NCBI GenBank assembly: GCA_031556065.1
Contig: JAVBTR010000004.1
Coordinates: 14,392 to 78,391, forward strand
Origin: JAVBTR01 sp031556065
GTDB taxonomy: Bacteria; Bacillota; Clostridia; Christensenellales; Aristaeellaceae
Direction of reading: 5' to 3'
Length of the DNA: 64,000 nt
A program made the position numbers and the translations under genes. This document shows, piece after piece, positions 27,358 through 35,085 of this stretch (within the stretch, counting starts at the first letter, position 1; each line of letters opens with the position of its first letter). The notes under the pieces are model-generated. The model was not told the DNA's origin. It made no database searches and saw only the letters and a program-made list of their open reading frames with translations.

Positions 27358-27392
27358 AAATGCACACCCCTAGCAATTGGGGGTGTGCATTT
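27358..27392 (+). terminator. strong hairpin terminator after tRNA-Leu
   Basis: A perfect 13-bp stem (AAATGCACACCCC / GGGGTGTGCATTT) with a 9-nt loop and a T-rich tail, 22 bp after the tRNA. Confidence 0.85.
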
Positions 27393-27628
27393 GGCATTTA
27401 ATCCGTTCATTTTTGCACCAAAGGGTTGTGCATAGTTTTAACGATAAGCTGGAGTTGGTGCAGACTTTTAACGAATTGGCGCAACTTTATTCACAGTTAC
27501 AAAATTGAGGGCTCCATTTTGTTGTCAATTGGGGGAGTGTCAAGTCCGAAAAGGACGGAACCCCGTAAGTATCTCCACACGTTAAACTACCAAAAACCAC
27601 GCCAGCCAATACCACCTTTTCACATTCA
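27393..27628. other. gene-free junction between host chromosome and prophage
   Basis: No supported gene. It holds two imperfect direct units (TTTTAACGA followed by TTGGTGCA or TTGGCGCAA, 27435-27485) and an incomplete minus-strand frame of about 29 codons (WRYLRGSVLFGLDTPPI) cut by stops on both sides. This is where the left attachment site should lie, but its core cannot be fixed without the right end of the prophage. Confidence 0.4.
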
Positions 27629-28771
27629 TTATTCACCCTGTTTTAAAACATATAGCTTAGGTTTTTTGTTTTCAAACGTCATGTAGTCAGCCTCTGCGCC
27701 AATTAATGCACAATAATCAGCACGATCCAACGCCGTAATATATAGCAATTGCTCTTTTGTATACACTTCACCCTCAACAAGAGCAATATCAGCATCAAGC
27801 AATAAGTGGGGTTTTTCGATTGACAAGGTATCATCTAGTGGTTCTTTCTTGCGATAGCCGTTTCGCCCCATTTCTTTAAATAAATAAGTCTTTTTGAAAT
27901 CATCAATAACTTCAGCTTCAGCACATCGCATAATCATTGAAGCAATTGAAGTTCTCCACCGGCTTTTAAGGGAAATAAATGCAGAAAGACTTATGCTATG
28001 AAGCTCCGTAAAAAAAGATGAAGAGGGCATCAAAAAAGAAGAGGCAAATCTCCAAGCCTGCTTCTCAAGCTTATCATGTTTCTCCTTGCTATCAAGTTCG
28101 CTTCGATCCACTCCGTTATGCAGAACAAGATGGCCAAGTTCATGTGCCGTATTAGCTAAAATGCGCGAGCATGTACTTTTAGTTGTATTTATCAATACAA
28201 AAGGATGTCCATTTTGTATTGTTGAACATGCATCAAGTTCCTCAACTCCCATATTGAGGTGAGAAATAATGATACCATTGTTTTCCATAAGAAGAGTTAG
28301 ATTACTTATAGGTCCATCTCCAAGTTTCCATGCTTTTCTAACCTCGATTGCAATATCTTCGATATCATAATCGCTTAAGTCCTCATAATTACCTTCGTAT
28401 TGATAAAAGTTTACCGCAGGGAACTCAACATCATTTGAGTAAAAAGAGTATTGTTGAACAAGCAGCTGAAGCCAACGCTTAGTCTGCTGTCGTTGAATAG
28501 CTAGTGCGCTTTTCATACTACGAAAAAAAATAGCGCTATTCAGCGGGTAAATAGGGATGTCTACGTTAGTAAAAAAACGCGCAGGAAAATTAAGAGCTTC
28601 GGAAATCATATCTAGCACCTCTGGACTTGGCATAGCAATTCCGTTTTCGATCATCGAAACATGCTGCCGCGTTTTTCCCACTTTTCGCGCTAAATCACTT
28701 ATCGTTAAGCCACGCATTTCTCGAGCTGCAGTCAATCTATCCGAATAGATCTGAATGCCGTTACGTGCCAT
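27629..28771 (-). CDS. XRE HTH - ImmA/IrrE metallopeptidase fusion (prophage repressor/anti-repressor type)
   Basis: 380 residues. N-terminal Cro/C1 HTH at 9-65 (REMRGLTISDLARKVGKTRQ, then HVSMIENG), and in the centre an ImmA/IrrE (DUF955) zinc peptidase with ANTAHELGHLVLHNG. In ICEBs1, ImmA cleaves the repressor ImmR; here regulator and peptidase are one chain, as in many Xre-DUF955 proteins, some of which form toxin-antitoxin pairs. GAGGTG precedes ATG 28771. It lies 40 bp after the 28812 gene, in one transcription unit under the promoter at 29493. Lower GC than its surroundings. Confidence 0.85.
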   Translation of the reverse strand: MARNGIQIYSDRLTAAREMRGLTISDLARKVGKTRQHVSMIENGIAMPSPEVLDMISEALNFPARFFTNVDIPIYPLNSAIFFRSMKSALAIQRQQTKRWLQLLVQQYSFYSNDVEFPAVNFYQYEGNYEDLSDYDIEDIAIEVRKAWKLGDGPISNLTLLMENNGIIISHLNMGVEELDACSTIQNGHPFVLINTTKSTCSRILANTAHELGHLVLHNGVDRSELDSKEKHDKLEKQAWRFASSFLMPSSSFFTELHSISLSAFISLKSRWRTSIASMIMRCAEAEVIDDFKKTYLFKEMGRNGYRKKEPLDDTLSIEKPHLLLDADIALVEGEVYTKEQLLYITALDRADYCALIGAEADYMTFENKKPKLYVLKQGE

Positions 28772-28811
28772 TTTCTACACCTCTATATTTTTTTGGATAT
28801 GAATATGATAA

Positions 28812-29477
28812 TTACTTCGATTTTTTAAGCTTAGGTCGATTTATCAGCTCGATTACCTCTTCCTTAACTGCTACTGAAGATTCTTCGACGATATTTTCAC
28901 GAGACTGTCCTTCACTCATGATACTCACGTTTAATGTACCAACGTCTCCCATAGGGCTCATGGAAATTATCCGCACATCTTCTAATAAATGTGTTTCTCG
29001 GTTCCTCTTATGGGTTATAGCAAAGTAAAGCTTTTGTTGTTCTGTCTCTCCGTCAATAATATTAAAAAAGTCAGTCTGCCCATTCGTGCATAGAGATTGA
29101 CGATAGACGCACTTTCTTGGAGTTTTTTCATCTTCAGCAAGTGCGTGCACCGTAATAACAGCCCAAGGAAGTTGGACTTCAACATGACTGTAGTTGCCTC
29201 TGGCATTTGGCATGCAGCGAACGACCAAACCAGATTCTGTTAACTCCGAAAGAGTTTCAGCAACATGTTGTTGCGCCGATGCATAGAGCATCTGCGAGAT
29301 TACCTCACGCCAGTATTTGCTCTTCATCCGTGCTGGAGTGATCATATTGACCGTCTCAGCATGAGCTTGTTTTAATGCGAATATTATCGTTGGGAATAAT
29401 TTAGGAAACTCATCACACATGCGATCGAAAAAAGGGTTACGCTTATCCACTGAATCACCTCGAAGTATATTTGCCAT
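28812..29477 (-). CDS. hypothetical protein upstream of the XRE-ImmA/IrrE gene
   Basis: 221 residues, no domain recognised. Mixed alpha/beta with a charged N-terminus (KRNPFFDRMCDEFPKLFPT) and a basic C-terminus (INRPKLKKSK). ATG 29477 was chosen because the promoter at 29493 would start transcription near 29486, excluding the GTG at 29501; the ribosome binding site (GGAGGG, only 3-4 nt away) then lies at the very 5' end of the message. It is paired with the repressor-like gene, so it may be its partner, substrate or a toxin; that is inference. Confidence 0.6.
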   Translation of the reverse strand: MANILRGDSVDKRNPFFDRMCDEFPKLFPTIIFALKQAHAETVNMITPARMKSKYWREVISQMLYASAQQHVAETLSELTESGLVVRCMPNARGNYSHVEVQLPWAVITVHALAEDEKTPRKCVYRQSLCTNGQTDFFNIIDGETEQQKLYFAITHKRNRETHLLEDVRIISMSPMGDVGTLNVSIMSEGQSRENIVEESSVAVKEEVIELINRPKLKKSK

Positions 29478-29492
29478 CGACCCTCCGCAAAC

Positions 29493-29521
29493 ATAATACA
29501 CCTTTTCGCGACTTTTGTCAA
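29493..29521 (-). promoter_or_regulatory. consensus promoter for the repressor unit
   Basis: Minus strand: perfect TTGACA, 17-bp spacer, TATTAT. The predicted start site is only about 9 nt ahead of ATG 29477, giving an unusually short leader. Confidence 0.75.
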
Positions 29522-29576
29522 ATATAAAATATTAGAACATTTCATGGCAGCTCTTATTATACAACAAATCTTTGGA

Positions 29577-29623
29577 CAAAAAAACTGCCGGTTACAGCAA
29601 CTGCGGATTTCATGCTGAACCGG
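29577..29623 (-). terminator. terminator after the serine recombinase genes
   Basis: Minus strand: GCCGGTT...AACCGGC stem, extended inward by CAGCA/TGCTG, followed by TTTTTTT. Located 11 bp after the recombinase stop; it separates that unit from the repressor unit. Confidence 0.7.
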
Positions 29624-29633
29624 CGTCTATTTT

Positions 29634-31202
29634 TTATACCCTACACTCCACCTTTTTCCCGTTCACAAACTCAAACACGATCCGCCAATCCTTATATACC
29701 ACAGCCTTATCAAGCAACAACGCCCAAAGGTCATCATCAAACTCCGTCAGTAGATCCCCACATTTATCAAGCTGACAGATGAACAATTCCACTTTCTTTT
29801 GCCGCAGGGAGCGGCTCTTTTTTTGCTCTTCCAGTTCCTTGCTTTGCTTTTGCAACAAGTCATACTCCGCTGCTTTCGCTTGAAATGCCCTGGTAAACTC
29901 ATCCTGGGGCATAGCGGTTCGGGCATTGTCCTCGATCATTTTTCTCATTTCTTTTGAAATGGCATCCATTTCTGCCCACAGTTCAAATATCTTCTGATCA
30001 TAAAGCTCATCCGTGCCCATGACATCAACGGCCAGCTTGCAACCGGCGATCACCTCGCTCCTACATAGCAAAAGCTCATTGACCGCCTTAATAAAACCGG
30101 CTTTTAGCACATCCTCGCCAATAGCAGGCGTTTGGCATTTCTCCTCGTTCGTATATTTGCTGTTGCACCTGTAAATCACCTTGCGATATTTGTCATTGGA
30201 ATGCCATACCTTTGCGCCGTACATCTGACCGCAATCCCCGCAGAAAAGCTTCGAGGCAATGAAGCCATTATTGATCCCTTTTCGCTTCGCACGAATCTCC
30301 TGCACCAAGTCAAATTCCTTTGGGTCGATGATCGCTTCGTGACTGTGCTCGATATAATACTGTTGAACTTCACCCGTATTTTTGATCCTTTTCTTCGAAA
30401 GAAAATCCTTCGTATAAGTCTTTTGCAAGAGCGATGCACCTTTGTATTTTTCGTTGGTGGCAATTCCGCCCACTGTACTGGCAGACCATTTTTTTACACC
30501 TGTTTTTGTGGGAATGTCCAATCTGGTCAGTTCATTGGCGATCCAGTTGTCGGTTCTTCCTCGCAATTGATAGCGATAAATCATCCGAGCTATTTCCGCT
30601 TCACTTTCGACGATGGCAGGAAAGCCATCCTCCCCTTTTTTGAAGCCCAGGAATCGCTTATATGGCAAGTACACATTGCCCTTGGCAAAGCTCTGACGCT
30701 TGCCCCAGGTCGTGTTCTTGGACAATGTATTTGAGTCTTCTTGCGCAAGGGAGCAAAGTAGCGTAATCATGAACTCCCCATTGCTATCAAAAGTGTACAG
30801 GTTTTGGGTTTCGAAGTAAACCTCTACCCCATGCTCCTTTAAAAGCCTAACCGTGGAAAGAAAATCTACCGTATTTCTGGCAAAGCGGCTCACGGATTTG
30901 GTTACGATCAAGTCGAACTTTCCAGCCAGGGCATCCTTAATCATCTGATTGAACCCATCACGACGCTTTGTGTTAGTGCCCGATATGCCTTCATCCGTAT
31001 AAATCTTATACAATTGCCAATCGGGCCGCTGGGCTACTTCCTTTTCATAATATTCCACCTGATTGCGATAACTGCTTTGCTGTTCTTCGCTATCTGTTGA
31101 GACACGGGCATATGGCGCAACCCTACGAATGACTGGGCGATTAACCTCCTGCCCTGTAAATATGTTCTTGGTAATAGGAATAGCCTGTATTACACGTTGC
31201 AT
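29634..31202 (-). CDS. large serine recombinase, second of a tandem pair
   Basis: 522 residues. N-terminal resolvase domain with the nucleophile in PYARVSTDSEEQ (Ser near 36) and KSVSRFARNTVDFLSTVR; a recombinase domain (DNWIANELTRLDIPTKTG); a zinc ribbon (LFCGDCGQMYGAK, later YRCNSKYTNEEKC); and a coiled coil near 440-475 (QKQSKELEEQKKSRSLRQKK). This is a phage integrase or ICE recombinase layout. AAAGGAG precedes ATG 31202 and overlaps the stop of the other recombinase, so the two are made together. Confidence 0.93.
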   Translation of the reverse strand: MQRVIQAIPITKNIFTGQEVNRPVIRRVAPYARVSTDSEEQQSSYRNQVEYYEKEVAQRPDWQLYKIYTDEGISGTNTKRRDGFNQMIKDALAGKFDLIVTKSVSRFARNTVDFLSTVRLLKEHGVEVYFETQNLYTFDSNGEFMITLLCSLAQEDSNTLSKNTTWGKRQSFAKGNVYLPYKRFLGFKKGEDGFPAIVESEAEIARMIYRYQLRGRTDNWIANELTRLDIPTKTGVKKWSASTVGGIATNEKYKGASLLQKTYTKDFLSKKRIKNTGEVQQYYIEHSHEAIIDPKEFDLVQEIRAKRKGINNGFIASKLFCGDCGQMYGAKVWHSNDKYRKVIYRCNSKYTNEEKCQTPAIGEDVLKAGFIKAVNELLLCRSEVIAGCKLAVDVMGTDELYDQKIFELWAEMDAISKEMRKMIEDNARTAMPQDEFTRAFQAKAAEYDLLQKQSKELEEQKKSRSLRQKKVELFICQLDKCGDLLTEFDDDLWALLLDKAVVYKDWRIVFEFVNGKKVECRV

Positions 31203-31204
31203 TT

Positions 31205-32500
31205 TTACTTAACTCCTTTCAAAGCGTGCTGCCGTGCTTGCTCTCGCATATCATCTGTCCAGCTATCCCGCCTGGATGGAAAATCCCACTCGCGGGTAAT
31301 GGCTTGACCGTTTTTCATAATAAAACGCAGCTCACGGGGGCCTGTAGCCCGAATTTCCAGTGTTTCTTTTTTGAAAATTGCTTCATCAAACTGAGGTATG
31401 TGGAGCACATCAGCCACCAACTGCCGCAAAACCGAATCATGAATGCCGCTGGAGGAGCATTTGGCTTTGCCATCGCCCATATAGGTTTTGCAAATCCACA
31501 TTTCTCTACCGTTTTTGAATTTGTGGTTGAAGTTTTTCCCGCAATGCTCGCAAACGATCATATTAGAAAAGGGATAGCATTTCGCTACCCCCACCTTTGG
31601 CTTATACTTTTCGTATCGCTTTTGACGCTGTACTTGAAGATCATCGAAGATAGCAGGTTCAACCAACGCTGGATGGTTACCTTTAATTCGATACTGTGTC
31701 ATCTCGCCTGTGTTTATGCGCTTCTTCTTCGTCAAATGATTCTCTACAAACGTTTTTTGAAGCAAAAGCTCCCCTTTGTACTTTTCGTTGGCGAGAATAA
31801 AACCCACCGTCGATTCATGCCAGCGGCCACCCTCTTTGGAAGGTATCCCCCAGGCATTAAGTTTCCGCATGATGGCGTTTCTGCCGTAACCTTGCCCATT
31901 AAGGCTAAAAATCAGTTTAATGATCTCCCCCTCAGCGGGATCAATTAAAAACGTGCCTTGATGAGCCTTTAGACCCATCATAGACACGCCAACCGATAAT
32001 CCTTTTTTGAAACGGCTCTGGAAATACCATTTCATATTCTTGCTGACAGCAAGGCTCTCTGCCTGGGCATGTGCCGCCAATACTGAAAGCATAAGTTCTC
32101 CCTCGGCTTTGAGCGAGTTGATCCGTTGTTCCTCAAAATAAACACAAACGCCCAGGCTTTTCAGCTCCCGCACTACTTCTAGCAGGGTCAGCGTATTCCG
32201 TGCGAAACGGGAAACCGATTTGGTAATGATCATATCGATTTTTCCCGCTCGACAATCCATTATGAGCCGTTGAAATCCATCCCTTGTATCCTTGGTTCCC
32301 GTTTTCGCCTCATCAAAGTACACACCGGCAAAGGACCAGTTTTTATTCCGCTGTATATAATCGCTGTAATAACTGATCTGGGCAGCAAGGGAATTGAGCA
32401 TTTCCTCTTTGCCGCTGGATACCCTGGCATATGCGGAAGTTCGCAGCAATTTAGGTAGCTCAGGCGGCTTCATTGGCACCTGTAGAACTTGCCTTTCCAT
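31205..32500 (-). CDS. large serine recombinase, first of a tandem pair
   Basis: 431 residues. Resolvase domain with SAYARVSSGKEEM (Ser near 27) and SVSRFARNTLTLLEVVREL; a recombinase domain (GYGRNAIMRKLNAWGIPSKEG); and a zinc ribbon (IVCEHCGKNFNH). It lacks the long C-terminal coiled coil of its neighbour. ATG 32500 was chosen for AAAGGAGG 8 nt upstream. It has its own promoter at 32527. The two proteins are clearly paralogous but divergent; they may act as a heteromer, or one may control excision (inference). Confidence 0.93.
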   Translation of the reverse strand: MERQVLQVPMKPPELPKLLRTSAYARVSSGKEEMLNSLAAQISYYSDYIQRNKNWSFAGVYFDEAKTGTKDTRDGFQRLIMDCRAGKIDMIITKSVSRFARNTLTLLEVVRELKSLGVCVYFEEQRINSLKAEGELMLSVLAAHAQAESLAVSKNMKWYFQSRFKKGLSVGVSMMGLKAHQGTFLIDPAEGEIIKLIFSLNGQGYGRNAIMRKLNAWGIPSKEGGRWHESTVGFILANEKYKGELLLQKTFVENHLTKKKRINTGEMTQYRIKGNHPALVEPAIFDDLQVQRQKRYEKYKPKVGVAKCYPFSNMIVCEHCGKNFNHKFKNGREMWICKTYMGDGKAKCSSSGIHDSVLRQLVADVLHIPQFDEAIFKKETLEIRATGPRELRFIMKNGQAITREWDFPSRRDSWTDDMREQARQHALKGVK

Positions 32501-32526
32501 ATAAAACACCTCCTTTCCCAAGTGCC

Positions 32527-32555
32527 ATATTAGCTCTAAAACCCAATTGTATCAA
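32527..32555 (-). promoter_or_regulatory. promoter for the tandem recombinase genes
   Basis: Minus strand: TTGATA, 17-bp spacer, TAATAT, placed between the SHOCT-like gene and the first recombinase. Confidence 0.6.
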
Positions 32556-32558
32556 CGC

Positions 32559-32771
32559 TTATGGACGAAGTATACTAGACAAACTTATGCCGTATTTAGC
32601 ACATAATCTTTGTTCCATCTGCTTAAATTCCGGCGGTGTGAGGGTACCTTCTTTTAACAATGGCTCCATAATAGCAAGCACAAAAAGGTATGGTTCTTTG
32701 CCTTGCAAAAGCTGGCTAAGACCTTCCAAGGCAGGTGTAGGTTGCTCTATGCCTGGATCAAAATCATTCAT
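32559..32771 (-). CDS. small SHOCT-like protein
   Basis: 70 residues. The C-terminal half (LKEGTLTPPEFKQMEQRLCAKYGIS) has the SHOCT pattern: short helix, Gly-x-Leu-Thr turn, then helix. ATG 32771 overlaps the stop of the upstream HTH-zinc-finger gene. Small SHOCT proteins often accompany Clostridia recombinase genes, but their role is unknown. Confidence 0.65.
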   Translation of the reverse strand: MNDFDPGIEQPTPALEGLSQLLQGKEPYLFVLAIMEPLLKEGTLTPPEFKQMEQRLCAKYGISLSSILRP

Positions 32772-33169
32772 TTCGTTTCACCCTTTTTCATACGCGCATC
32801 TGCAAAACAGTAACGTGAGCAGTATTTCCGGTTCTGTTTACCATAGCTCAAAAATGATCTGCCACAGTGCTGACAGGTAATGTTATAGTAAGCCTTGCGC
32901 TTCACTTGGTTTAGATGCGTGTTCCAATACTTCTGGCGGCACTGGTCGGAACAGAACCTACGGGGCTTTTTTCCCTCCTTAGAGAAAACCGGGATCCCAC
33001 ATTGTGGACACCGCTGTCCTTCCACTTGGGGTGTTGGTATAGCCACCCGATGCCGTCTGCAGTATGACCTCACCGTGTTTTCATTCAACTTCAATACCGA
33101 AGCTATTTGTGAATAGCTCATTCCCTGGGCACGCAGGGTACTGATTTTGTCTCTATCCATATGATTCAT
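32768..33169 (-). CDS. HTH plus double zinc-finger DNA-binding protein
   Basis: 133 residues. N-terminal resolvase-like HTH (GMSYSQIASVLKLNENTVRSYCRRH), then two Cys4-type fingers: CPQCGIPVF...CSDQC and CQHCGRSF...CSRYC. It is probably a DNA-binding accessory or regulator of the recombinase block just downstream. GGAGA lies 8 nt before ATG 33169. It starts directly after the late-operon terminator, so it may depend on leakage past it. Confidence 0.7.
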   Translation of the reverse strand: MNHMDRDKISTLRAQGMSYSQIASVLKLNENTVRSYCRRHRVAIPTPQVEGQRCPQCGIPVFSKEGKKPRRFCSDQCRQKYWNTHLNQVKRKAYYNITCQHCGRSFLSYGKQNRKYCSRYCFADARMKKGETK

Positions 33170-33193
33170 AAAATTATCTCCTTTTTGAGAACG

Positions 33194-33221
33194 AAAAAAA
33201 CGGCTCCCTTTCGAGAGCCGC
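33194..33221 (-). terminator. terminator of the prophage late operon
   Basis: Minus strand: GGCTCTC-GAAA-GGGAGCC stem (one G-U pair, tetraloop) followed by a T-run. It lies just after the holin stop and marks the end of the structural/lysis unit. Confidence 0.85.
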
Positions 33222-33232
33222 AGGTAGTAGAG

Positions 33233-33676
33233 TTATTCAATTGAATCGGGTGGTTTACCCTTGCGCTCCTTCATCTGTTCAAGAACCGTCTTGATCTGCT
33301 CCGGGAAAGGAACGCCTGCCAGTGCCAGGTTTTCGATCACACTTAAGGCTTCATTGGCTAAATAGAACCATAGCGATGCAGTCCTGAAAATGGCTTGCTC
33401 TGTACCAAGGGCCCTATCCAGCATAGCTGCAATGAGAACTACCAAGAGCATGAGTCCTTTTCGAGCGATCCCCTTTGCCCCTGCTTTGCTATCCAAGCCG
33501 CCATTTTCACTCTTGCCGCTTTTGCCAAGCCAAGCGACCACCATCCCGGTGATGTAATCCGCTGCCATAAAAACCACCAGCACAATGAACAATTCATCGA
33601 TGCCTCCAAATGCGCCGGCGATGGCACCACCGATCCCAGCCAGCGCTTTAATCACCTTATCCCATGCTGTTTCCAT
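33233..33676 (-). CDS. phage holin (toxin secretion/phage lysis holin family)
   Basis: 147 residues with three membrane helices: near the start (AGIGGAIAGAFGG), FIVLVVFMAADYITGMVVAW with the family's DYxTG signature, and GLMLLVVLIAAMLDRALG. It forms the membrane lesion that releases the endolysin encoded 1 bp upstream. GGAGGG precedes ATG 33676. Confidence 0.88.
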   Translation of the reverse strand: METAWDKVIKALAGIGGAIAGAFGGIDELFIVLVVFMAADYITGMVVAWLGKSGKSENGGLDSKAGAKGIARKGLMLLVVLIAAMLDRALGTEQAIFRTASLWFYLANEALSVIENLALAGVPFPEQIKTVLEQMKERKGKPPDSIE

Positions 33677-33677
33677 G

Positions 33678-34406
33678 TTATTTACCCTCCTTATATTTTG
33701 CAGTTAGTGCATCCAGCTCCGCTAAAAAAGAAAAGAACCTCTGATCGAGGCTCTCATCTGGAATGCTTTCGATATCACGCAGGAAGTCCTTTTTCATGTA
33801 GCCAACGTAGTCACCATAGCGCACCTTAGCCCAATCGCCATTTTCGGAAAGAACGGATACCCTGCCACCAACAGGCACACGGATCAGCAGATCACCATCC
33901 TGAGTTTTGCGTAGGTTGACCGTGCTGCCGAAAGAGGCTGTCACCGTTGCGGTATAAAGAATATCCATAGGAATGACACCTCCGTCGTAATTCACACTCT
34001 TTAAGAAACCATAGTGGCTCCAATTACCCAGCACCGTATCTACTTTGGCCTTTGGGGTTGTGGCATGGACGATCCGCAAGGGATTCACACTGGTAACCAA
34101 TCCAATATGATATAAATCCCCACAGCCGTCATTGCGGTATTTAGCTGGCTCTGCTCCGCTGGTCCGGTGTTTGAACACGGCCATTCCCACCTCCAGCTTA
34201 GCGGCGCTATCGATCTTCTCGGTTTCAGAGCAGTATTCACGAAAGATCGTATTGCTGCCATGGCAGATACTTGTCCCTTGGAGGCGGAAAGCCCGCACAA
34301 ATGCCCCGGAGCAATCGATACCGTTTTTATCATTGCTGCCGGGGCTTACATAGGGCCAGCCGATGATTTCTTCAAAGTCAGCTACAAGTTTGCTTACATC
34401 AAGCAT
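33678..34406 (-). CDS. NlpC/P60-type endolysin with C-terminal SH3 domain
   Basis: 242 residues. The catalytic Cys lies in NGIDCSGAFVRA near residue 30 and the His in DLYHIGLVTSV near 105, the usual order for a gamma-D-glutamyl peptidase. A bacterial SH3 domain (TVNLRKTQDGDLLIRVPVGG) near 165-215 would bind the cell wall. No signal peptide, consistent with holin release. ATG 34406 was chosen because GGAGAGG abuts the ATG at 34412 but stands 6 nt from this one. Confidence 0.85.
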   Translation of the reverse strand: MLDVSKLVADFEEIIGWPYVSPGSNDKNGIDCSGAFVRAFRLQGTSICHGSNTIFREYCSETEKIDSAAKLEVGMAVFKHRTSGAEPAKYRNDGCGDLYHIGLVTSVNPLRIVHATTPKAKVDTVLGNWSHYGFLKSVNYDGGVIPMDILYTATVTASFGSTVNLRKTQDGDLLIRVPVGGRVSVLSENGDWAKVRYGDYVGYMKKDFLRDIESIPDESLDQRFFSFLAELDALTAKYKEGK

Positions 34407-35070
34407 TGTCATCCTCTCCCTTCAATTGCCATAAGGCAGGAACATTGGACGGCTCCCAGCCAGCTTGTGAGGTGTGCCCTTGCTGGCAGATATACTGGTT
34501 TCCTTCTGCGTCCGGGTAAAAAACAGCATCGTTCACTACGTAGTCAATATCCGTATCCCAAATCCTTACAGCCCCCGTCTTCTCCACTTTTCGCCACAAT
34601 GCTGACACTTTAGGCGGCTCCCAGCCACATTGGGCCACATGACTTTGCAGACATCGCCACAAGAAAACCCCAAATGCGTACACATCTCCCACTTCCACCC
34701 TTAGTCCAGCTTGCCAGGTTCTTGTTTCCAGGGCCGGAGCCACACGGAGAAGTTCTTCATCGGTAATGTTCCCAGCAGCTACCGCATCCCGCATGAGTAA
34801 GCCCAGGGCATCCGCGGCAGCCCGCTGTGGGGTAACAGTAATAAAGCTCTCAATGGGGATGGAAGCCAAGCGTAGGTCATCATCCACAATATCGGCTTCG
34901 TTCAGATCGGTATGGTCATAGATGATGAGTATCTGTTCAGTGGTAACCCCTTCGATCTTCAAGGCTTCCCCTTCCAAGGTGTAAGTGCTATCTTCATTTA
35001 AAGAAGCACGCAAAAAAGGCGTAGTGAGAATCTTGTTCACTACGCCATCCAATAGAATAGCGATCTTCAT
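34399..35070 (-). CDS. tail-associated protein with tandem CBM5/12-like carbohydrate-binding modules
   Basis: 223 residues. The N-terminal half is unrecognised. The C-terminal half carries two copies of a chitin-binding-like module of the pattern GDVYAFGVFLWRCLQSH...GWEPPKVSALW (about 130-165) and NDAVFYPDAEGNQYICQQGH...GWEPSNVPALW (about 180-218). It lies between the tail fibre and the endolysin, so it probably helps bind surface sugar. Overlaps the endolysin start by 8 bp. Confidence 0.7.
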   Translation of the reverse strand: MKIAILLDGVVNKILTTPFLRASLNEDSTYTLEGEALKIEGVTTEQILIIYDHTDLNEADIVDDDLRLASIPIESFITVTPQRAAADALGLLMRDAVAAGNITDEELLRVAPALETRTWQAGLRVEVGDVYAFGVFLWRCLQSHVAQCGWEPPKVSALWRKVEKTGAVRIWDTDIDYVVNDAVFYPDAEGNQYICQQGHTSQAGWEPSNVPALWQLKGEDDNA

Positions 35071-35085
35071 ATTCTTTTCTCTCCT

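Noticed and set aside
30132..31948. Two long plus-strand frames (about 200 and 240 codons) opposite the serine recombinases
   Set aside because: Both are antisense to well-supported recombinase domains and lack starts with ribosome binding sites.
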